Source: Photobacterium sanctipauli (GTDB lineage Bacteria; Pseudomonadota; Gammaproteobacteria; Enterobacterales; Vibrionaceae). Taken from it: a stretch of 64,000 nt of DNA. Both the position numbers and the translations under genes were made by a program. The notes under the pieces were generated by a model, which was not told the DNA's origin, did no database searches, and saw only the letters and a list, made by a program, of their open reading frames with translations. Each line of letters begins with the position of its first letter. The first letter of the stretch is position 1. The stretch spans positions 248,001-312,000 of the forward strand of contig NZ_PYMA01000001.1 in NCBI RefSeq assembly GCF_003026495.1, written 5' to 3'. Positions 58,985 to 64,000 of the stretch are shown here, piece after piece.

Positions 58985-60432
58985 AACCTTTATACCTTGC
59001 GCTGCTCGTTTCTAGCAGTGCCTTTGCCAATGACCAAGCACATATCCAACTTCTTGACCGCCAAGTGTCGGTAGAGGTGAATTCGCCAACCAATGCCTAC
59101 TACGATGAAACACCGATATGGAAGATCCTCGAAAACAAAGGCTGGCAAGCCGCCCAGGCAGCGGCCGAAAACCAGCAGATTTCCGATAAGCTCGATGACG
59201 AAATTCAATACCAATCGACACTTAACAGCCTTGATCAAGCGGTGCAAAATAAACAAAGTTCAACCGCCAATGCCTTGCTAGCAGCCCACCCTGACTGGAT
59301 GAGCTGCCAGCGTATTCAATGGATGTGGCTAGACCTGCAAAACGAAGTCGCGACAGGCTATGGCCCTAACGCCAAAGCGAAGTTCAGCAACATTTTGCAG
59401 AGCTGCCCTGAGTTCAGTCTGAGCACCACCCAGAAGCTACTTGGCTGGACGCGCGCAGCAGCTGGCCCTGATATCCTCACAAAATACAAGCAAAGCAGCG
59501 GGTTCAATCAAGCGGAATACGACAAGCTGGCGTATCAAGTTCAACTATCGCAACTTGGCAACCAGCGTGTCAGCAGTGCCACTGCTAAAACCGCCAGTAA
59601 ACAAATTCAACAAGTGAAAGACCCTAAAGGTGCTGAGTTACTCGGCTGGCAGTACCTGAAAACCAAGAACTACCCGCAGGCCTTATCTTGGTTTGATCAA
59701 TCGATTAACTGGACGGAAACCCCAACCAGGAAACAAATTGAAGGCAAGTTGCTGAGCCTTCAAGGGCTAAATAAAACAGCAGAGTACGATAGATTCAAGT
59801 CGCTATGGTCTTCACGCTACCCGTCGCTGAAAAAACTCCATACGGGCTCTGGCTCACCAGAGCTGGCAAAAGCATGCGAAACCAACCCTCAACGCTGCCT
59901 GACGCTATTGAACAAAGAGAAAAGCCTCACCCCGCAACAACATGCCCTTGCGGGTTGGCAATGGTACAAGCTGGATCGCCCCCTTACTGCGAAGCGCTCA
60001 TTTGAACAGGCCCTAGATGGTATGGCATCCAGCGACAAGCAGTATGAATCAACTCAATATGGTTATACCTTGGCACTCAATAAATCGGGCTTTGAGCAAC
60101 ACGCAGAATTTCTCGCCCACAAGCTATCAGACCCAACCCAGAAAAGCCTTTATGCCAAACAGCGGGAATCAAAAGCAATCCTCAATGCCTATGAAAAGCA
60201 GGATTACCAATATGTCATTAACAGGAGTGAACAGTTTGAACACCAGTACGGCCAAGATATCGGCCTAATGGAAATTCGAGGCTGGGCTTATTATAACAAT
60301 AAGCAAACGACCAAAGCGGTTGAAACCTTCCAGCAACTGGTTGATGCCTACCCGCATGATGAGCAGTACCAAGAGGCACTCAAAATCGCAGATTGTGCCC
60401 AGAAGAAAAGCTATAAGATGATGTGCTTCTAG
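58981..60432 (+). CDS. Exported TPR-like protein, last gene of cellulose operon
   Basis: This 483-residue protein has a short signal peptide (to about residue 16, ...SSSAFA) and then helical tetratricopeptide-like repeats (for example ALAGWQWYKLDRPLTAKRSFEQAL and GWAYYNNKQTTKAVETFQQLVDAYP). It has no C-terminal beta-barrel, so it is not a full BcsC. Its position and TPR content resemble the N-terminal half of BcsC and the BcsK-type scaffold of type III cellulose operons. It may bind BcsZ, peptidoglycan or the glucan. How the polymer crosses the outer membrane is not encoded here. It ends 94 bp before the next gene. Confidence 0.78.
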   Translation: MKPLYLALLVSSSAFANDQAHIQLLDRQVSVEVNSPTNAYYDETPIWKILENKGWQAAQAAAENQQISDKLDDEIQYQSTLNSLDQAVQNKQSSTANALLAAHPDWMSCQRIQWMWLDLQNEVATGYGPNAKAKFSNILQSCPEFSLSTTQKLLGWTRAAAGPDILTKYKQSSGFNQAEYDKLAYQVQLSQLGNQRVSSATAKTASKQIQQVKDPKGAELLGWQYLKTKNYPQALSWFDQSINWTETPTRKQIEGKLLSLQGLNKTAEYDRFKSLWSSRYPSLKKLHTGSGSPELAKACETNPQRCLTLLNKEKSLTPQQHALAGWQWYKLDRPLTAKRSFEQALDGMASSDKQYESTQYGYTLALNKSGFEQHAEFLAHKLSDPTQKSLYAKQRESKAILNAYEKQDYQYVINRSEQFEHQYGQDIGLMEIRGWAYYNNKQTTKAVETFQQLVDAYPHDEQYQEALKIADCAQKKSYKMMCF

Positions 60433-60476
60433 CGGCCGGTTCAAGCCGGCTAAAACCAGACAAGACCATACGAAAT

Positions 60477-60505
60477 AGAAGGAGCCTCTAAATGAGGCTC
60501 CTTCT
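60477..60505. terminator. Bidirectional terminator
   Basis: AGAAGGAGCCTC / GAGGCTCCTTCT hairpin between the cellulose operon and the converging aldo/keto reductase, with A and T rich flanks. Confidence 0.88.
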
Positions 60506-60525
60506 ATTTATCGGCTATCTATCGA

Positions 60526-61434
60526 CTAAGGCACACCGTGGCCTTTTGACGCGACCCAAACCCGATACCATTGCTCACGGGTAAGCGTAATATCCAGCGC
60601 GTCGACCGCTGCTTGCACACGTTCGATTTTACCCGAGCCAATGATTGGCAGCGGGTTAGAAGGCAAGCGGCGTACCCAAGCATAAATCACTTGGTCTATG
60701 CTCTGCGCGCCCACTTCCTCGCGAATGGCTTCAAGCTCATTACGGACGCGGATCTGCTGTTCAGATTGACCTGAGAAAATCGCGCCGCCACCCAGGCATG
60801 ACCACGCCATAGGTTTAACACGCTTCATCTGTAGTTGGTCCAGGGTACCGTCATGAGCCACTTCAAAGTTAAGCGGGTTAATTTCCACTTGGTTGGTCAC
60901 TAATGGTGCATCAAGGCGTGATTGCAATAGCTCAAACTGCGAAGGTGTGAAATTAGACACACCAAAATGGTTAACCTTGCCCTGCTGTTTCAATTGCGCA
61001 AATGCCTCTGCGACTTCATCCGCTTCCATCAATACATCCGGACGGTGGATAAGCAACACATCAATATTTTCCACCTGAAGGCGAGACAGCGAGTTGTTCA
61101 CCGAATTCACGATGTGTTGTTTGCTGGTATCGTAATGGTTGATCTTGCGCTCTGGCACCAGATCAGTACACAGGTTGATGTCGCACTTGGTCACGATTTC
61201 AATCTGGTCGCGCACACTTGGGTCAATGGCTAGCGCTTCACCAAACAACTGCTCGCAAGTGTAACCGCCGTAAATATCGGCGTGATCCACTGTTGTGATG
61301 CCCATTTCTATATGCTGCTTCAAAAAGCTCAAGCGCGCCTGCGGGTTCATGTGCCAATCAGCTAGACGCCAATATCCTTGAACCAACTCAGAAAACTGCT
61401 GCCCGTTCGGGGTGAGTTCAACTTTTGCCACCAT
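60526..61434 (-). CDS. Aldo/keto reductase
   Basis: This 302-residue TIM-barrel NADPH oxidoreductase has the family tyrosine region VDHADIYGGYTCE (Asp and Tyr of the catalytic tetrad), HRPDVLM, and the coenzyme-binding VIYAWVRRLPSNPLPIIGSGKIERV. It resembles the YdhF group of unknown substrate. ATG 61434 has GGAG about ten bases upstream. The gene is divergent from an XRE-type regulator, with 101 bp between the starts. Confidence 0.85.
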   Translation of the reverse strand: MVAKVELTPNGQQFSELVQGYWRLADWHMNPQARLSFLKQHIEMGITTVDHADIYGGYTCEQLFGEALAIDPSVRDQIEIVTKCDINLCTDLVPERKINHYDTSKQHIVNSVNNSLSRLQVENIDVLLIHRPDVLMEADEVAEAFAQLKQQGKVNHFGVSNFTPSQFELLQSRLDAPLVTNQVEINPLNFEVAHDGTLDQLQMKRVKPMAWSCLGGGAIFSGQSEQQIRVRNELEAIREEVGAQSIDQVIYAWVRRLPSNPLPIIGSGKIERVQAAVDALDITLTREQWYRVWVASKGHGVP

Positions 61435-61535
61435 CTGGACTTAACTCCGTTTACTCAAAAATCGCATCCATCCTAGGCTTGTTCTGCCCAGTTCGCAATG
61501 CTATAAATCGAAAGCCTCGAACTGGAGTACGAACT

Positions 61536-61943
61536 ATGTCATTTGCCGATCGGTTGAAGTCTTTAATTGGTGAAGAAAGTATCAGTGGGTTTGCCCGCCG
61601 GGTAGACATCAGCGAAGCGCTGATCAGAAAGTATCTCAAGGGGAGCGAGCCAAGCCTGACCAAAGCCAACCAAATTGCCATGCGCGCCAATTGCTCTCTT
61701 GAATGGCTGGCAACAGGCTGTGGCTACCTATACCGTCAGGCTGAAGTGGTCGATAAATCAGCCCTGTTTACCGCTTATGAACATGTAAGTGGCAAAAAAA
61801 TCAGCAATACTGAATCAGACGAACTGTTAAAAATTATTACGGGATACCAATACCTACGTACCCATAAAAAAGCGGATGGTTATTTAGATATCAGTGGGAT
61901 GGCAGCATTTCTGGCACTGGCGAAGCAGGATGAACCTGAATGA
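61536..61943 (+). CDS. XRE-family DNA-binding protein
   Basis: This 135-residue protein has an N-terminal helix-turn-helix of the XRE/Cro type (MSFADRLKSLIGEESISGFARRVDISEALIRKYLKGS) and then a C-terminal helical domain with ITGYQYLRTHKKADG. No phage genes lie nearby, so it is a chromosomal regulator; it may control the divergent aldo/keto reductase. The start at 61536 has GGAG about nine bases upstream; the longer frame overlaps the divergent promoter. Confidence 0.75.
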   Translation: MSFADRLKSLIGEESISGFARRVDISEALIRKYLKGSEPSLTKANQIAMRANCSLEWLATGCGYLYRQAEVVDKSALFTAYEHVSGKKISNTESDELLKIITGYQYLRTHKKADGYLDISGMAAFLALAKQDEPE

Positions 61944-62038
61944 CTCCTGTATTTCTTTGTAACTAACTATCTGGCAGGAGTAGTGTTTTGGTATTTGGGC
62001 TGTAGAATCCTCGCCATCGAATGTTAAGAAGTATTGCT

Positions 62039-63298
62039 ATGCCAAAGCTAAACCTGCATCGCCGTGACTATACAACATCACTAGTTACACATCTTTCATC
62101 AGAAGAACTACAACAAAAACTGGGTCCAAACCACGATAAGCCAGAAAAAAAACAGCCACGTACTCCCTATCTCACCCCGAAAGCGGTAGAGAAACGCTGG
62201 GCAACCCTCGACAACGCAGAAGCCAAAGCACAGCTGCTCGATGAACACACCCACCAGCAAATGGCGTGTTACAACAAAAACATCGAGAACTTTATCGGCA
62301 CCATCAAAATGCCTATCGGTATTGCCGGCCCATTACGGGTTAACGGCCTATTTGCCGAGGATGATTACCATGTCCCGCTTGCCACTACCGAAGCCGCACT
62401 GGTTGCATCGTATAACCGTGGCTCGCAGCTCATCACCAAAGCGGGCGGTGCCAGTGTCATGCTCCTGAACGAAGGGGTAACCCGAACACCATGTTTCGCC
62501 TTCTATGACCTCGCAGAAGCGGGCCAATTCGTCGCATGGGTGGTCACCCAGTACGATGAATTCCGCGCCATTGCCGAATCAACCACCCGCCACGGCAAAC
62601 TCTCCGACATCAACGTCAACATTGAGGGCAACCACGTATACCTGGTATTCGAGTACCTGACAGGCGATGCATCGGGCCAGAACATGGTGACCATTTCCAC
62701 CAACGCGGTATTCGAGCATATTTTGCACCATACGCCGATCAAACCACAGCAGGCTTTCTTGGATGGCAACCTTTCAGGTGACAAGAAAGCAACGGCCCAA
62801 ACCCTGCGTGGTGTTCGAGGCAAGAAAGTCACAGCCGAAGTGAACATCGAAAAAGCCTTGGTTGAGAAAATGCTACATACCACGCCAGAGAAAATGGCTG
62901 AGTTTGCCCGCATGAATACCATCGGTGGCACCCTAAGCGGCAGTATCGGGATCAACGCCCATTATGCCAACGCGCTTGCGGCTTTCTACATTGCCTGTGG
63001 CCAAGACGCCGCTTGCGTAGCCGAATCTGCCGTTGGCATGACCCGTATAGAAGTCAACAAAGATGGCGGCTTGTACGCCTCGGTCACCCTACCCAACCTC
63101 ATGGTGGGTACTGTTGGCGGCGGTACCTCGCTACCAAGCCAGAAGGCCTGTTTGGATCTGATGGGGCTGCATGGTGCCGGCAAGTCGCAAGCCTTGGCCG
63201 AAGTCTGTGCCGCCCTTTGCTTGGCGGGTGAGCTATCCATCGTTGGTGCATTCTGCGCTGGCCATTTCTCCCGAGCACACCATAAGTTGGCGCGTTAA
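62039..63298 (+). CDS. Hydroxymethylglutaryl-CoA reductase
   Basis: This 419-residue enzyme reduces HMG-CoA to mevalonate with NADPH. It has the catalytic set: the Glu in ATTEAALVAS, the Asp in GDASGQNM, the Lys in DGNLSGDKKA and the C-terminal His in HFSRAHHKLAR. The DKKPSAINW-like block in the class I form is represented by DGNLSGDKKATAQT, and the overall length fits a class I catalytic domain rather than the shorter class II bacterial type. The start at 62039 is preferred over 62021, with AAGAAG upstream. It is a lone mevalonate-type gene in a bacterium that would normally use the MEP route; acquisition from outside is likely (inference). Confidence 0.88.
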   Translation: MPKLNLHRRDYTTSLVTHLSSEELQQKLGPNHDKPEKKQPRTPYLTPKAVEKRWATLDNAEAKAQLLDEHTHQQMACYNKNIENFIGTIKMPIGIAGPLRVNGLFAEDDYHVPLATTEAALVASYNRGSQLITKAGGASVMLLNEGVTRTPCFAFYDLAEAGQFVAWVVTQYDEFRAIAESTTRHGKLSDINVNIEGNHVYLVFEYLTGDASGQNMVTISTNAVFEHILHHTPIKPQQAFLDGNLSGDKKATAQTLRGVRGKKVTAEVNIEKALVEKMLHTTPEKMAEFARMNTIGGTLSGSIGINAHYANALAAFYIACGQDAACVAESAVGMTRIEVNKDGGLYASVTLPNLMVGTVGGGTSLPSQKACLDLMGLHGAGKSQALAEVCAALCLAGELSIVGAFCAGHFSRAHHKLAR

Positions 63299-63400
63299 GT
63301 CATACTTAACAAACCTAACAGTGATGCCGCTATCTTCATTTTATCCATGAGGGAAGCGGCACTTTCTATCCATTCAAACTCTTCATTCAAAGCGTTACTG

Positions 63401-64000
63401 TCATAACAACTCTATATCTATCAATAACTGCTTGGCCCGCTGCAATACCGCTTGCTGGTTTTCATCCGGTTGGTTATCCCAATTGCGATACACCATCCCG
63501 ACTCTTGGGTTGCGCTCAAATTGCTCTCGATGATGCGTCATGAAATGCCAATATAAGCTGTTTAATGGGCAAGCATTCTCGGTTGTCTTCTCTTTCACCT
63601 GATAATGACAATGCTGGCAGTAATCACTCATCTTATTGATATAGTTTCCACTCGCGGCATAGGCCTTGCTACCCACTATCCCACCATCGGCGTACTGGCT
63701 CATGCCACGGGTATTTGGCATTTCCACCCACTCAATTGCATCAACATAAATGCCCAGATACCACGCATCGACCTCTGCAGGGTCAATTCCAGCTATCAGG
63801 CAAAAGTTACCTGTAACCATTAAGCGCTGAATATGGTGGGCATAGCCATATTCAAGCGATTGAGTGATAGCATGGTGTAAACAATTCATCCTGGTTTTAC
63901 CGCTCCAAAACCAAGATGGTAAAGCCTGCCGAGCATTGAGGTGATTCTGCGCCGCATAGCCAGGCATATGGGTCCAATAGATTCCGCGGACAAACTCCCG
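63401..64000 (-). CDS. Iron-sulfur photolyase/cryptochrome-related protein, partial
   Basis: Only the C-terminal 199 residues are inside the window; the gene begins beyond 64000. The visible part is the FAD-binding end of the iron-sulfur photolyase (FeS-BCP/PhrB-like) family: REFVRGIYWTHMPGY, LPSWFWSGKTRMNCL, and a late cluster of cysteines YCQHCHYQV...NACPLNSLYW that in PhrB hold a 4Fe-4S cluster together with an earlier cysteine. The frame is open up to the window edge (codon for Arg at 64000). Such proteins repair (6-4) photoproducts. The stop is at 63401. Confidence 0.85.
   Translation of the reverse strand, partial: REFVRGIYWTHMPGYAAQNHLNARQALPSWFWSGKTRMNCLHHAITQSLEYGYAHHIQRLMVTGNFCLIAGIDPAEVDAWYLGIYVDAIEWVEMPNTRGMSQYADGGIVGSKAYAASGNYINKMSDYCQHCHYQVKEKTTENACPLNSLYWHFMTHHREQFERNPRVGMVYRNWDNQPDENQQAVLQRAKQLLIDIELL

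Overview
This window looks like chromosomal DNA of a marine gammaproteobacterium of the Vibrionaceae, most likely Photobacterium or a close relative. That is inferred from the gene set (a VpsR-type regulator, DUF2960-, DUF1415- and DUF2750-type proteins, HopJ-like protein, malEFG/malK layout, a bacterial HMG-CoA reductase) and from intergenic palindromes of the TACCCAAG...CTTGGGTA type that I associate with this family. No rRNA, tRNA, CRISPR array, transposase or integrase was seen. Many start codons below were moved inward from the longest reading frame because a Shine-Dalgarno sequence or the family length supports a later start.

Layout. 1-7 kb: a lysophosphatidate acyltransferase, a TetR repressor with an alpha/beta hydrolase (both preceded by the same operator-like palindrome), small conserved proteins, a methyltransferase, RarD, and a globin next to a CREST-type membrane hydrolase. 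7-12.4 kb: a PTS-EIIC/EAL fusion protein and the anaerobic ribonucleotide reductase nrdD-nrdG, preceded by FNR-like and paired NrdR-like sites. 12.7-14.2 kb: an MltF-like lytic transglycosylase.

14.5-20.7 kb is the most unusual region. A VpsR-like regulator sits beside an AT-rich cluster of exported proteins: two paralogues and a short protein sharing a C-terminal Gly-Asn-Asn/Gln motif, two proteins with a bacteriocin-like double-glycine processing motif (RGG) behind a Sec signal peptide, a periplasmic C39 cysteine peptidase, and a divergent outer-membrane beta-barrel. The combination resembles, but does not match gene for gene, the Fap functional-amyloid systems. I propose that it is a matrix fibre or adhesin export system with proteolytic maturation.

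20.8-32 kb: DUF2750 and HopJ-type proteins, two tandem exported RelA/SpoT-fold proteins, a Rho inhibitor (Rof), cysteine desulfidase, a NUDIX hydrolase, PBP1B and a phosphohexomutase. 32-40.5 kb: DeaD helicase, two GGDEF diguanylate cyclases, RNase II and a DUF1415 protein. 41-47.5 kb: the maltose transporter malE-malF-malG divergent from malK, with MalT and CRP sites between, and an esterase. 47.7-53 kb: small conserved protein, dCMP deaminase, an MFS transporter, a cytochrome c/cytochrome b561/MarR module around a perfect 15-bp inverted repeat, and a DJ-1/VOC pair. 53-60.4 kb: a compact cellulose operon (lipoprotein-bcsA-bcsB-bcsZ-TPR protein) without a BcsC porin. 60.5-64 kb: aldo/keto reductase, XRE regulator, HMG-CoA reductase, and the C-terminal part of an iron-sulfur photolyase running off the window end.

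A theme of the window is the sessile lifestyle: one EAL protein, two GGDEF proteins, a PilZ-containing cellulose synthase and a VpsR-like regulator (c-di-GMP responsive in the known homologue) accompany two putative matrix systems, cellulose and the amyloid-like cluster.
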